From positions 1 to 64,000 of the forward strand of contig NZ_FRBQ01000002.1 in assembly GCF_900142655.1 (NCBI RefSeq): DNA of 64,000 nucleotides. The letters run 5' to 3'. The notes beneath the pieces are model-generated. The model saw only the letters and a list, made by a program, of their open reading frames with translations. It was not told the origin of the DNA and did no database searches. The stretch's first letter is position 1; every line of letters begins with the position of its first letter. The DNA is from Phytopseudomonas punonensis (GTDB lineage: Bacteria; Pseudomonadota; Gammaproteobacteria; Pseudomonadales; Pseudomonadaceae). Of the stretch, positions 9,260 through 18,271 are shown piece by piece. The position numbers were made by a program, and so were the translations under genes.

Positions 9260-10622
9260 GCACTTCTTCCAGCGCTTTTACCGCGCTGCCGCCTCGTATT
9301 TCGGCCCCCGTGATGAAGTGGGCGACGAGCCGTTGCCCGAGGTGCGCAAGGCGCTCATCGAGGATGCGCCGCGGGTCATGCGCCTCACGCTCTGGGGCAT
9401 CATTGCGTTCGTGTTGTTCTGCTTGCTGTGGGCCAACTTCGCCGAGGTCGATGAAGTGACCCGCGGTGACGGCAAGGCCATCCCGTCGTCACGGGTGCAG
9501 AAAATCCAGAACCTGGAAGGCGGGATCGTTTCCGAACTGTTCGTCCACGAAGGGCAGGTGGTCGAGGCGGGCACGCCGTTACTGCGCCTGGACGACACAC
9601 GCTTTGCATCGAACGTGGGTGAGACCGAGGCTGACCGGCTATCCCTGGCCATGCGTGTCGAGCGGCTGAGCGCCGAGGTCGAAGGGCGCGAGCTGGCGAT
9701 TCCCGAGGATATCGCCGCCAAGGCGCCAGGCCTGGCGCAAAGCGAAAAGGCGCTGTTCCTCAGCCGCCAGCAGCAGCTGCAGGACGAGATCGCCGGGTTG
9801 CAGGAACAATTGACCCAGCGCCGTCAGGAAGTACGCGAATACGCGTCCAAGCAGGGCCAGTTCCGCAACAGCCTGGAGTTACTGCGTCAGGAGATTCGCA
9901 TGTCCGAGCCGTTGGTGGCTGAGGGCGCGGTGTCTCCGGTCGAGGTGCTGCGCCTCAAGCGTGCCGAGGTGGAGGCCCGCGGTCAGTTGGAGGCGACCGG
10001 CCTGGCCATCCCGCGTGCCGAGGCAGCGATCAAGGAAGTGGAACGCAAGATCGACGAGACCCGTGGGCGTTTTCGCAGCGAGGCGCTGACTCAGCTCAAC
10101 GAGGTGCGCACCGACCTGAGCAAGATCGAATCCACCGGCAAGGCGCTCGAAGACCGCGTCAATCGTACGCTGGTCACTTCGCCTGTTCGGGGTATCGTCA
10201 AGCAATTGCTGGTCAATACCATCGGCGGGGTGATTCAGCCAGGCAGCGATATGATCGAGATCGTGCCCATCGACGATACCCTGCTGGTCGAGGCGCGCAT
10301 CCGCCCGCAGGACATCGCCTTCCTGCACCCCGGGCAGGAAGCCGTGGTCAAGTTCACCGCCTATGACTACACCATTTACGGTGGCCTGAAGGCCAAGCTG
10401 GAGCAGATCGGTGCGGACACCGTGACTGACGAAGAAGGCAACAGCTTTTACCTGATCAAGCTGCGCACCGAGAAAAGCCACCTTGGCAGCGAGGAACATC
10501 CGCTGTTGATCATTCCGGGCATGGTGACGTCGGTGGACATCATCACCGGCAAGAAGAGCGTGCTCAGTTACCTGCTCAAACCGATAATCCGCGCCCGCGC
10601 CGAAGCCTTGCGCGAGCGCTGA
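9249..10622 (+). CDS. lapC: HlyD-family membrane-fusion protein of the LapA exporter
   Basis: 457 aa from a GTG start inside lapB. One transmembrane segment lies at about 45-65 (GIIAFVLFCLLWANF). A biotinyl-lipoyl-like half (VQKIQNLEGGIVSELFVHEGQVV), a long periplasmic coiled coil (about 135-280) and the second lipoyl/beta-barrel half (TSPVRGIVKQL, GGVIQPGSDMIEIVP) follow. It bridges the inner-membrane LapB and outer-membrane LapE. It is the last gene of the lapEBC operon, and its stop lies 4 bp from the stop of the convergent crotonase gene with no visible terminator between them. Confidence 0.92.
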   Translation: MSVKHFFQRFYRAAASYFGPRDEVGDEPLPEVRKALIEDAPRVMRLTLWGIIAFVLFCLLWANFAEVDEVTRGDGKAIPSSRVQKIQNLEGGIVSELFVHEGQVVEAGTPLLRLDDTRFASNVGETEADRLSLAMRVERLSAEVEGRELAIPEDIAAKAPGLAQSEKALFLSRQQQLQDEIAGLQEQLTQRRQEVREYASKQGQFRNSLELLRQEIRMSEPLVAEGAVSPVEVLRLKRAEVEARGQLEATGLAIPRAEAAIKEVERKIDETRGRFRSEALTQLNEVRTDLSKIESTGKALEDRVNRTLVTSPVRGIVKQLLVNTIGGVIQPGSDMIEIVPIDDTLLVEARIRPQDIAFLHPGQEAVVKFTAYDYTIYGGLKAKLEQIGADTVTDEEGNSFYLIKLRTEKSHLGSEEHPLLIIPGMVTSVDIITGKKSVLSYLLKPIIRARAEALRER

Positions 10623-10626
10623 TCGA

Positions 10627-11727
10627 TCAAGCCAGATCTGCCAGAGGGTGATCGCTTAGCGTCGTGAAGTGCGCGGCGATCACTTCGGCCGGTACGCTGG
10701 CCACATCCGGCCAATGCCAACGTGGCGCGTGATCCTTGTCGATCAGGCGGGCGCGCACGCCTTCCGCGAATTCCGGATGGCGGCAGCAGCTCAGGCTCAT
10801 GCCGTACTCCATCTGAAACACCTGGGCCAATGATAGGTGCCGTGCGCGCCTGATCTGCTCGCATACAAGATGGCCCGTCAGCGGGCTCCCTCCCAGCAAG
10901 GTTTTGGCGGCTTTGGCCAGCAGGGCGTCATCGTCATTTTCCAGGCTGGCCAGGGCATTCCAGCTCAGCGGCAGGGTGGCCTGGTCGAGCAGCGCATCGA
11001 TGCGCTCACGACGCGGCAGCCATTGTGCGGCCGGCAGTTCGTAATGAGCCTGCTGTTCCAGCGCCTTGAGCAGGCTATGCAGCTGCAGATCCGGCTGGTC
11101 GCGCCAGTTCAGTTGCACCAGCCCTTCGATCAAGGCGTCTTGTTGGGAGTCGAGGAGAAAGCGGTCTGCCAGGTTCAGGTCGAGGGCGTCGCGGGCGTTC
11201 ATGGGGCTGGCGGTGAGCCCGAAGAACAGGCCTAGCTTGCCAGGCAGGCGGGACAGAAAGTGGCTGCCGCCGACATCCGGAAACAGGCCAATGCTGATCT
11301 CCGGCATGGCGAGACGGCTGCTCGGTGTGACGATGCGAATCCCGGCGCCCTGCAGCAGCCCCATACCACCGCCCAGCACGTGACCATGCGCCCAGCAGAT
11401 CAGTGGTTTCGGGTAGGTGTGCAGGTAGTGATCGAGGCGGTATTCGCGGGCGAAAAAACGTTCGGCAAGCTCAGGTGCGTCGCCAGGGCTGGCCAGACAT
11501 TTCTTGGCCAGTTGCACCACGTCGCCGCCCGCGCAGAACGCCTTGCTGCCGTTGCCGCGCAGCAGCACGCAGGCGATATCGGCGTTTTCGGCCCAGGCCT
11601 GCAGGCGATCCTGCAGGGCATCGATCATCGGCAGCGACAGGGCGTTGAGACTCGCCGGCGCGTCCAGGCTGGCAATGCCTATGCGATAGCCGTGCAGGCT
11701 GGCCCGTTCTTCAAAGGTGACATTCAT
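10627..11727 (-). CDS. Enoyl-CoA hydratase/isomerase family protein, 3-hydroxyisobutyryl-CoA hydrolase-like
   Basis: 366 aa, crotonase superfamily. The oxyanion-hole segments are visible as KAFCAGGDVVQL and HGHVLGGGMGLLQGAGIRIV. EISIGLFPDVGGSHFLSRLPG is typical of the 3-hydroxyisobutyryl-CoA hydrolase branch, as is the length (about 350-370 aa against about 260 for simple hydratases). The likely reaction is release of 3-hydroxyisobutyrate from its CoA ester in valine breakdown, but substrate assignment within this superfamily is unsafe. It is the third gene of a minus-strand operon, 31 bp after the DspI-like gene. As I recall, P. aeruginosa carries the same pair. Confidence 0.8.
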   Translation of the reverse strand: MNVTFEERASLHGYRIGIASLDAPASLNALSLPMIDALQDRLQAWAENADIACVLLRGNGSKAFCAGGDVVQLAKKCLASPGDAPELAERFFAREYRLDHYLHTYPKPLICWAHGHVLGGGMGLLQGAGIRIVTPSSRLAMPEISIGLFPDVGGSHFLSRLPGKLGLFFGLTASPMNARDALDLNLADRFLLDSQQDALIEGLVQLNWRDQPDLQLHSLLKALEQQAHYELPAAQWLPRRERIDALLDQATLPLSWNALASLENDDDALLAKAAKTLLGGSPLTGHLVCEQIRRARHLSLAQVFQMEYGMSLSCCRHPEFAEGVRARLIDKDHAPRWHWPDVASVPAEVIAAHFTTLSDHPLADLA

Positions 11728-11758
11728 GTGCAGTTCCAGAGGCAGTTGCCGTTGAGAA

Positions 11759-12577
11759 TCACTGGTTGCGCCAGTTGGCCGTACGTTTTTCTAGGAAGGC
11801 ATTGACCCCTTCGCGCGTATCAGCGGCGTCGAACAGGTCGACGAAACGCTCGCGCTCGGCAGGCAGCCAGGTGGCCGGCGCTCTTTCGCGCGCGCCTTGG
11901 ATCAGCGGCTTGATGGCGCGTACTGCTACCGGGCTCTGATTGGCGACTTTGGAGGCCAACAGCAGCGCGTGGCCACGTGCTTCGCCGGTATCCACGACCT
12001 GTTCCACCAGGCCGATGCGCAGTGCTGTGTCGGCATCGATCCGTTCGCCACACAGAATCATCCTTTTAGCCCAGCCTTCACCCACCAGCCAGGGCAGGTT
12101 CTGGGTACCGCCCGCGCAGGGCAACAGGCCCACGCTGGCTTCGGGCAGGGCCATCATGGCCTGGCGTTCGGCAATGCGGATGTCACAGGCCAGGGCGCAC
12201 TCTAGGCCGCCGCCCATGGCGTAGCCGTTGATTGCAGCGATGGAAACGCCGCGGAAGGCGCTGAGCCGCTCGAAGGCTTCGCCGAAGCGGCTGGCCATTT
12301 CCCGAGCGCGGGCCTTGTCGCCGTCGGCGAACAGTTTCAGGTCGGCGCCGGCCGAGAAGAATTTGCCACCCTGGCCGGTGATGACCAGCGCGTAGATGTC
12401 ATCATCGCGGTCCAGGTGGTCGATCAGCTGCTTGAGACCGATCAGCGATTCTCGGTCCCAGGTATTGGCGGGCGGGTTGTTGATGGTGAGCAGTGCGGTG
12501 TGGCCATGCTTTTCCACAGTGAGCTTGTGGGTCAGGTCGAAGATACCCGGTTTGTAGGGTTCAAGTGCCGTACTCAT
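11759..12577 (-). CDS. dspI: Enoyl-CoA hydratase/isomerase, DspI-like
   Basis: 272 aa crotonase-fold protein with oxyanion-hole segments KFFSAGADLKLF and NGYAMGGGLECALACD. Glu126, Cys127 and Glu146 fall at the positions I recall as the putative catalytic residues of P. aeruginosa DspI, which has the same length and the same neighbour gene. DspI is needed for production of the biofilm-dispersal fatty acid cis-2-decenoic acid; the biochemistry is that of an enoyl-CoA hydratase/dehydratase. Orthology is inferred from length, residues and gene order, and a plain beta-oxidation role remains possible. It lies 27 bp downstream of an orphan solute-binding protein gene. Confidence 0.72.
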   Translation of the reverse strand: MSTALEPYKPGIFDLTHKLTVEKHGHTALLTINNPPANTWDRESLIGLKQLIDHLDRDDDIYALVITGQGGKFFSAGADLKLFADGDKARAREMASRFGEAFERLSAFRGVSIAAINGYAMGGGLECALACDIRIAERQAMMALPEASVGLLPCAGGTQNLPWLVGEGWAKRMILCGERIDADTALRIGLVEQVVDTGEARGHALLLASKVANQSPVAVRAIKPLIQGARERAPATWLPAERERFVDLFDAADTREGVNAFLEKRTANWRNQ

Positions 12578-12604
12578 GGGGCGTCCTCTTCAGCGGTGTT
12601 GTCT

Positions 12605-13852
12605 TTACTGTAGCGCCAAAGGCTGGCCGGCGTTACGCCGTTCGGTCTGCCAGGTGGCCAGATCGGGCAGCCCGGTGCCGCCATCCAGACGCTCGACGAT
12701 TTCGAAGTAATCCTGCTTGAGCGGGTCTTTGAGTACCTCGGCGCGAGGTTTCACTTTCACCGCGTACACGGTCTGGATGTTCTGGTGGTCGAAGCTGCGC
12801 CATTGCTGGCGATCTTTGAGCAGCGTGTAGCTGTGGCCTTCCAGGGCCTTGATCAGCGCCTCGCTGTCCAAGCTGCCGGCACGCTTGGCCGCATCCGCCC
12901 ATTGCTGAACGATGCTGTAGGCCGATGCAGCCGAGCTGGACGGGTACATGGCGTAGCGTTCGCTGTAGGCCTTGACGAAGGCTTTGCCGGGCGCTGAGTT
13001 TTCCAGCTCCGGTACGCGCCACGTCCAGGGTTCGGTGCCGACCACGCCCTCCATCAGGCCCGGCCCGGCCTGTTCGACGATGCTCTGGGTGAGGTTCGGC
13101 GCGACGATCTGCATGCGCGAGGTAAGGCCCATGTCCTTGGCGATGCGCATGGCCCGCACCAGGTCTTCACCGAACAGCACCAGCGCCAGGACTTCAGCAT
13201 TGCTGGCGGCGGCCTGGGTCAGCGCGTTCTGGTAGTCCGCCAGGCCGGCGCCGGGGAATGGCACCTTGAGGCCGGGATGCTGGGCGGGGTCCTGCGTGCT
13301 GGTGGTCTGGCGTAGCGAGCTTTCGGTGGTATGGCCCCAGGTGTAGTCGGCCGTGACGTAGAAATAGCGTTTATCGGGCAGCTGCTTATTGAGGTACTGG
13401 CCCAGCACTTTGGCGCTCATCCAGGCGTTGTTGCACTCGCGGAACATGTATCGGTGGCCATCCTTGCCGGTGGTGTCGTTGGAGTAGGTGAGGGTGCCGA
13501 AGTACAGCAGGCCTTGTTGCGCCGCGCGCTTGCCGGCAGCGATGGCGACTGCACTGGAGGCGCCGCCGAACAGCATCGCCGCACCTTCCTTGGCCAGTTT
13601 GTCGACGTTGCGCACCGCTTTGTCCGGCTTCGAGGCGTCGTCCAGGCTGGACAGGCGCAGGCTGCGGCCCAGAACTCCGCCCTGGGCGTTGATTTCGTCG
13701 ATGGCGAGCAGGGCGCCGCGCATTTGCGCCAGGCCTTCTTCTTTGTAACTGCCGGTACGCGGGTAGCTGAGGCCGAGGGTGATGGGGTCGGCAGCCTGAA
13801 CACAGGCGCTGGCCGCCGTGCACAGGGCCAGAAACGCGAGGAGTCGCTTCAT
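12605..13852 (-). CDS. ABC-type branched-chain amino acid/amide substrate-binding protein (orphan)
   Basis: 415 aa from the ATG at 13852. A signal peptide (MKRLLAFLALCTAASACVQA) leads into a Leu/Ile/Val-binding-protein fold (GLSYPRTGSYKEEGLAQMRG, AIDEINAQGGVLGR). The frame stays open 35 codons upstream, but the signal peptide and the AAGGA ribosome-binding site fix the start. No permease or ATPase gene is adjacent. It is the first gene of a three-gene operon with two crotonase enzymes, so it may bind a short acyl or amino-acid-like ligand for a transporter or sensor encoded elsewhere. A CA motif precedes the ribosome-binding site. Confidence 0.82.
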   Translation of the reverse strand: MKRLLAFLALCTAASACVQAADPITLGLSYPRTGSYKEEGLAQMRGALLAIDEINAQGGVLGRSLRLSSLDDASKPDKAVRNVDKLAKEGAAMLFGGASSAVAIAAGKRAAQQGLLYFGTLTYSNDTTGKDGHRYMFRECNNAWMSAKVLGQYLNKQLPDKRYFYVTADYTWGHTTESSLRQTTSTQDPAQHPGLKVPFPGAGLADYQNALTQAAASNAEVLALVLFGEDLVRAMRIAKDMGLTSRMQIVAPNLTQSIVEQAGPGLMEGVVGTEPWTWRVPELENSAPGKAFVKAYSERYAMYPSSSAASAYSIVQQWADAAKRAGSLDSEALIKALEGHSYTLLKDRQQWRSFDHQNIQTVYAVKVKPRAEVLKDPLKQDYFEIVERLDGGTGLPDLATWQTERRNAGQPLALQ

Positions 13853-13862
13853 GATGCAGTCC

Positions 13863-13873
13863 TTGTTTTTATT
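13863..13873 (-). promoter_or_regulatory. Candidate Crc/Hfq CA motif before the orphan binding-protein gene
   Basis: On the coding strand the leader reads AATAAAAACAAGGA. It contains AAAAACAA and AATAAAAA, both matching the AAnAAnAA Crc/Hfq target pattern, and merges with the AAGGA ribosome-binding site upstream of the ATG at 13852. Catabolite repression of translation is inferred. Confidence 0.5.
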
Positions 13874-14042
13874 ATGGTGTTGACCGCTCCTTTTTACGCT
13901 TTTATCGGCGTTCCGTGTGATTCGCTTTTGGTCTAAGAAATCGCGCTTGCCAACCACTTCACGTGTTTGCGGTTTGCCGTCGCCTTGACTTGACCTAGAT
14001 GCTTCTCTAGCGTGCCGACTCTACTGATTACCGGGAGTAGGC

Positions 14043-14741
14043 ATGTCTGCCGCAGATAAGGTCAAGCTGGAAGCCGGCTGGAAACAGGCGCTTCATGAGG
14101 AATTCGACAAGCCCTACATGAGTGCCCTGGGCGACTTTCTGCGTCAGGAAAAGGCGGCGGGTAAGGAAATCTATCCACCGGGCCCGCTGATCTTCAACGC
14201 CCTGGATTCCACGCCGCTGGATCAGGTCAAGGTGGTGATCATCGGTCAGGATCCTTACCACGGTCCGGGCCAGGCCCATGGACTGTGTTTCTCGGTGCAG
14301 CCGGGTGTGGCCACGCCGCCTTCGCTGGTGAACATCTATAAAGAGCTCAAACGCGACCTCAATATTGATATTCCCAACCACGGCTATCTGCAGTCCTGGG
14401 CCGAGCAGGGTGTGTTGCTGCTCAACACTTCGCTGACGGTCGAGCGCGCCAATGCGGGCTCGCATGCTGCCAAAGGCTGGCAGCCGTTTACCGACCGGAT
14501 CATTTCGGTGGTCAGCGAGCAGCGCCCGCATCTTGTGTTTCTACTCTGGGGCGCCCATGCGCAGAGCAAGGAGCGCTTGATCGATACCAGCAAACATCTG
14601 GTGCTGCGCTCGCCGCATCCATCGCCGTTGTCAGCGCATCGCGGTTTTATCGGGAACGGTCACTTCAGCCGCACCAACAAGTTTCTTGAGCAGCATGGGC
14701 TGGCCCCAATCGACTGGCGTTTGCCGCCGGTTCAGGGCTGA
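14043..14741 (+). CDS. ung: Uracil-DNA glycosylase
   Basis: 232 aa, full-length family 1 UDG. The water-activating loop [14 protein letters not shown] contains catalytic Asp70, and the DNA-intercalation loop [11 protein letters not shown] contains His192. It removes uracil from DNA as the first step of base-excision repair in the cytoplasm. A GGGAG ribosome-binding site (GGGAGTAGGC) precedes the ATG. Its stop codon abuts the stop of the convergent lipoprotein gene with no intervening base. Confidence 0.97.
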   Translation: MSAADKVKLEAGWKQALHEEFDKPYMSALGDFLRQEKAAGKEIYPPGPLIFNALDSTPLDQVKVVIIGQDPYHGPGQAHGLCFSVQPGVATPPSLVNIYKELKRDLNIDIPNHGYLQSWAEQGVLLLNTSLTVERANAGSHAAKGWQPFTDRIISVVSEQRPHLVFLLWGAHAQSKERLIDTSKHLVLRSPHPSPLSAHRGFIGNGHFSRTNKFLEQHGLAPIDWRLPPVQG

Positions 14742-15596
14742 TCAGCCGTTACAGATTTGCCCGGCCAGATCGGTTTGCATGGACGCCAGCCGCTCGTTCA
14801 CCTGCTTGCGTTGTTTGTCGTCTGCCGCTGCGAGCAGATCGCTGAGCAGCGCTGCCATCGCCTGGCGTGACTGTTCGTAGGCCTGGGTTGCCTGCTCGTC
14901 ATGGGCACCGCGGCGGTTTTCCAGTACGTGAGTCATGCGTGGCGCGAAGTCTGCCGCGTCACGCTGATCCAGCACGCGGCGAAACTCTCCCTGCCAGCGC
15001 GCGCGGTTTTCCAGCCACAGACGGTTCTGATCGCGGCGTTCGCTGGCCCATTTGGCTACGCGCTCTTTCTGTGTTTCGTTGAGGCTGCCGAACCAGGGGT
15101 TCAGGCGTTTTTCCAGGCGTTCGGCGCGTTCGCTGATCTGCTTCTCCAAGGGCGGTTCGAGAAGTTTCTGGCGGTCTTCGCGGTTATCTTTTTCCATCCG
15201 TGCATAGAGCTGCTCGACCTGTTCAGGGCGTAGATCAGCGAGCAGCGTGACTGCCGTGGGATTGGTTTCCTGCACGACAGCGTGGAAGGCCTGCTCGGCC
15301 TCGATCATCTGGGCCTCCAGTTGACTGACATCCGGTGCAGGCTGCTGGACCAGGTCCCTAGTGCGCTGCAGCCAATCCACATACTTCGGTAACTCAGTGC
15401 TGCAGTGCCAGGTTAGGTGCTCCTGCAGTTTGGGCTTGAACCAGGCCTTCTGCTGCGAATCGAGATCCAGGTACTGATTCACCCGCCAGGAAATCACCCA
15501 GTCCAGGTTGCGATAGGCCAGGCCGGCCTTGCTACAGGCACTGACCAGCAGGCCGAGTGATAGCAGCAGGCACAGGCTTTTCAGATAACCGGACAT
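14742..15596 (-). CDS. DUF6279-type lipoprotein
   Basis: 284 aa when started at the ATG at 15596, which gives a lipoprotein signal peptide (SLCLLLSLGLLVSAC) with the lipidated Cys at about residue 21. The frame remains open further upstream but without a plausible start signal. The mature protein is highly charged and helical, rich in Glu, Arg and Gln (for example RAERLEKRLNPWF and KWASERRDQNRLW), resembling the DUF6279 lipoproteins found next to ung in pseudomonads. Function unknown; the envelope location is inferred from the lipobox. Confidence 0.8.
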   Translation of the reverse strand: MSGYLKSLCLLLSLGLLVSACSKAGLAYRNLDWVISWRVNQYLDLDSQQKAWFKPKLQEHLTWHCSTELPKYVDWLQRTRDLVQQPAPDVSQLEAQMIEAEQAFHAVVQETNPTAVTLLADLRPEQVEQLYARMEKDNREDRQKLLEPPLEKQISERAERLEKRLNPWFGSLNETQKERVAKWASERRDQNRLWLENRARWQGEFRRVLDQRDAADFAPRMTHVLENRRGAHDEQATQAYEQSRQAMAALLSDLLAAADDKQRKQVNERLASMQTDLAGQICNG

Positions 15597-15671
15597 GTCG
15601 ACTCCTTTTGGTACGCGCGCCGGGAGAGAGTACGCCAGCCATGTCGACAGCAGCCGTCTGGACATATCCGC

Positions 15672-15699
15672 TAAAAAAAGCCCGGCGTGGAGCCGGGCT
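15672..15699 (-). terminator. Rho-independent terminator after the abrB-like gene
   Basis: AGCCCGGC / GCCGGGCT stem with a 5-nt loop. On the minus strand it is followed by a run of seven T residues. It ends the minus-strand transcript containing tctC-tctB-tctA and the abrB-like gene. Confidence 0.85.
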
Positions 15700-15762
15700 A
15701 GAAAGCTCAAGGCAGCGGCGAGTGCCGCTGCCATAGCCTGAACATGGGCTCGGCGAGGAACA

Positions 15763-16761
15763 TCACCAGAAACAGACGCAACGCCGTAGCGCCGTTACCA
15801 GCGCCACCGACAGCTGCAGCGCTTCTGCTGTAAGGCACAGTTCGGTGATGCCGCCTGGCATCATGCCGAGCATCAGCGAAACCGAGTCTATACCGCTCAG
15901 CCAGCCGATAGCTGAGCCCAGGCCAACCGTTGTGACCATGGCCAGCAAGGTGAATAGCACCACGCGCGCCAGAAAGCCCGGTGCGCTGCGAAAGAACGCT
16001 CGGTCGAAATGACAGCCCAGCGCGCAACCGATCAGCCATTGGCCTGCCTGACCGAGCCAGCCGGGCATGCCGATATGCAGATCGAACGTCACGCTGGCTG
16101 CGGCGCACAGAGTCAACGGGCCGAGCATCCATGGGTTGGGCTGCCCGAGTCGACGCCATAGCAGAGCCAGCAGGGCGCCTGCTGGCAGCAGGATCGCCAG
16201 CCAGAACCAGTCTACCGGCATGGGTAGAGCGGGTTCGACCGGTGGCAGGCCCCAGGTGAACAGTGCCGGAATCAGCAGGATGACCATCAGCAGGCGCACG
16301 CTGTGCGCTGCGGCGATGCGTGCTGGTTGCGCACCGTGGCGACGGGACAGATTGACCATCTCGCTGGCTCCGCCCGGCATGCTGGCGAAGAACGCCGTGG
16401 CGCGATCCACACCGGAGCGGCGCAGGCCGGCAATGCCGATAGCGCTGAGTGCGAGGGTGGCGAAGGCGCCAAGCAAAATGATTGTCAGGTTACCGAGCAC
16501 TTGCTCGAGCACCTCACTGGTGAAGTGCAGGCCGATACCGACGGCGACCAGCCATTGGCCGACCTGGCGGCCGCCTGGCATTTCCTGGCTGAGCACGCCG
16601 CTGCAGCGCAGCAGAATGACTGCCAGCAGTGAGCCGATGACCCAAGGCAAAGGCCAACCGATAAGGCTGGCCAGGTAACCACCGACTGCGCCAACCAGTG
16701 GCGTGAGCCACCAGTTGCGCAGGTGCTTGGGATTGCAGTGCGGGTTGCCGCTATCAGGCAT
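15763..16761 (-). CDS. AbrB-family (COG3180) membrane protein with probable C-terminal frameshift
   Basis: 332 aa as read, a duplicated multi-span membrane protein with the paired motifs FFASMPGGASEMVNLSRRHG and LMLGMMPGGITELCLTAEAL of the AbrB/YdfP-like family (often mis-named ammonia monooxygenase). Transported or sensed molecule unknown. The reading frame ends ALVTALRRCVCFW, but an overlapping frame continues with LRLFLVMFLAEPMFRLW to 15707, the expected last membrane helix. A one-base deletion near 15778-15790 is therefore likely, real or a sequence error. The start overlaps the end of tctA by 8 bp, so it is co-transcribed with the citrate transporter. Confidence 0.75.
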   Translation of the reverse strand: MPDSGNPHCNPKHLRNWWLTPLVGAVGGYLASLIGWPLPWVIGSLLAVILLRCSGVLSQEMPGGRQVGQWLVAVGIGLHFTSEVLEQVLGNLTIILLGAFATLALSAIGIAGLRRSGVDRATAFFASMPGGASEMVNLSRRHGAQPARIAAAHSVRLLMVILLIPALFTWGLPPVEPALPMPVDWFWLAILLPAGALLALLWRRLGQPNPWMLGPLTLCAAASVTFDLHIGMPGWLGQAGQWLIGCALGCHFDRAFFRSAPGFLARVVLFTLLAMVTTVGLGSAIGWLSGIDSVSLMLGMMPGGITELCLTAEALQLSVALVTALRRCVCFW

Positions 16762-18268
16762 TGGCCGCGTCGGCCTTGCGCTGGCTGCGCTTGCGCCAGG
16801 TGCGGTAGAACGGCAGGGCGATCATTACCACGATCAGTGCCCATACGCCCCAGGTGATCGGGCTGGCGAAGAGGATGCCCAGCTCACCGTTGGAGATCGA
16901 CAGTGCACGGCGCAGGTTCTGCTCCATCATGCCGCCGAGAATGAACCCCAGCAGGACTGCTGACAGCGGAAAGTCCATCTTGCGAAGGATGTAGCCCGCG
17001 ACGCCGATGCCGATCATCAGGTATAGATCGAACGCTGTGGCGTGCACCGCGTAGACGCCGATCGACGTGATGATGGCAATGGCTGGCACCAATGCCCAGT
17101 ACGGTACGGCAAGGATCTTGGTGAACACCTTGATCATCGGCACGTTGATGATGATCAACATGATGTTGGCCACGAACAGCGAAGCGATCAGGCCCCAGAC
17201 GATATCCGGTTGGTCGCGGAACAGCAGCGGGCCGGGCGTGATGTTATAAAGCGTCAAGGCGCCGAGCATCACCGCGGTGGTGCCTGAGCCGGGAACGCCC
17301 AGGGTTAGCATCGGTACCATGGAGCCGCAGGCCGCAGCGCTGTTGGCGGTTTCCGGGGCGGCCAGGCCGCGCAGGTCGCCCTCGCCGAACTTGTTATCCT
17401 TAACGGCCAGGCGTTTCTCAGCCATATAGGACACGGCACTGGCCAGGGTCGCGCCGGCGCCTGGTAGAACGCCCATCGCGAAGCCCGTGACGCCGCTGCG
17501 CAGGTTGGTAGCGAGCACCGACATACCTTCCTTTGCATTGAACAGCATGCGGCCGCTGGCATCCAGGGCCTTCTGGCCGTGGTGGGTGCGCTCAAGCAGT
17601 ACGAGAATCTCGCTGACCGAGAACAGGCCCAGTACCAGCACCACGAACTGAATGCCGTCGGCCAGACCGAGGCTGCCGAAGGTGAAGCGGTATACGCCGC
17701 TGTTGGAGTCGATACCGACACACGACAGGAACAAGCCAATACAGGCCGCAATGGCGGTCTTCATTGGTTTATTGCCGGCCATGCCCGCCAGGCAGACGAT
17801 TGCGAACACCATCAGTACGAAGTATTCGGCCGGGCCGAAGGCCACCGCCCACTTGGCCAGCAGCGGTGCGAAGATCACCACGCCACAAGTGGCTATCAGG
17901 CCGCCGACGAATGAGCTCCAGGCCGAGATCGACAGAGCCACGCCGGCCTTGCCCTGACGTGCCAGCGGGTAGCCGTCTAGGGTGGTCATCACGGCCGAGG
18001 CTTCGCCCGGGATGTTCAGCAGGATGGACGAAATACGACCGCCGTATTCACAGCCCAGGTACACCGCCGCAAGCAGGATCAGTGCGGTTTCCGGTGGCAG
18101 GCCGAGGGCGAAGGCGATCGGAATCAGCAGCGCCACGCCGTTGATCGGGCCAAGGCCCGGCAGCAGGCCGACGACGGTACCGATCAGGGTGCCGCACAGC
18201 GCTGTAAGCAGGTTGTAAGGGCTCAGCGCTACGCCAAAGCCCTGACCCAGGTAGCTAAAAGTATCCAC
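16754..18268 (-). CDS. tctA: Tripartite tricarboxylate transporter large permease TctA
   Basis: 504 aa with about 12 membrane segments and the TctA signatures PGLGPINGVALLIPI near the N-terminus and LGVPGSGTTAVMLGALTLYNITPGP in the middle. It is the large inner-membrane subunit of a secondary transporter that uses the periplasmic receptor TctC to import citrate or related tricarboxylates with cations. The gap to tctB is 3 bp. The length is standard. Confidence 0.93.
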   Translation of the reverse strand: MDTFSYLGQGFGVALSPYNLLTALCGTLIGTVVGLLPGLGPINGVALLIPIAFALGLPPETALILLAAVYLGCEYGGRISSILLNIPGEASAVMTTLDGYPLARQGKAGVALSISAWSSFVGGLIATCGVVIFAPLLAKWAVAFGPAEYFVLMVFAIVCLAGMAGNKPMKTAIAACIGLFLSCVGIDSNSGVYRFTFGSLGLADGIQFVVLVLGLFSVSEILVLLERTHHGQKALDASGRMLFNAKEGMSVLATNLRSGVTGFAMGVLPGAGATLASAVSYMAEKRLAVKDNKFGEGDLRGLAAPETANSAAACGSMVPMLTLGVPGSGTTAVMLGALTLYNITPGPLLFRDQPDIVWGLIASLFVANIMLIIINVPMIKVFTKILAVPYWALVPAIAIITSIGVYAVHATAFDLYLMIGIGVAGYILRKMDFPLSAVLLGFILGGMMEQNLRRALSISNGELGILFASPITWGVWALIVVMIALPFYRTWRKRSQRKADAANA

Positions 18269-18271
18269 GGA

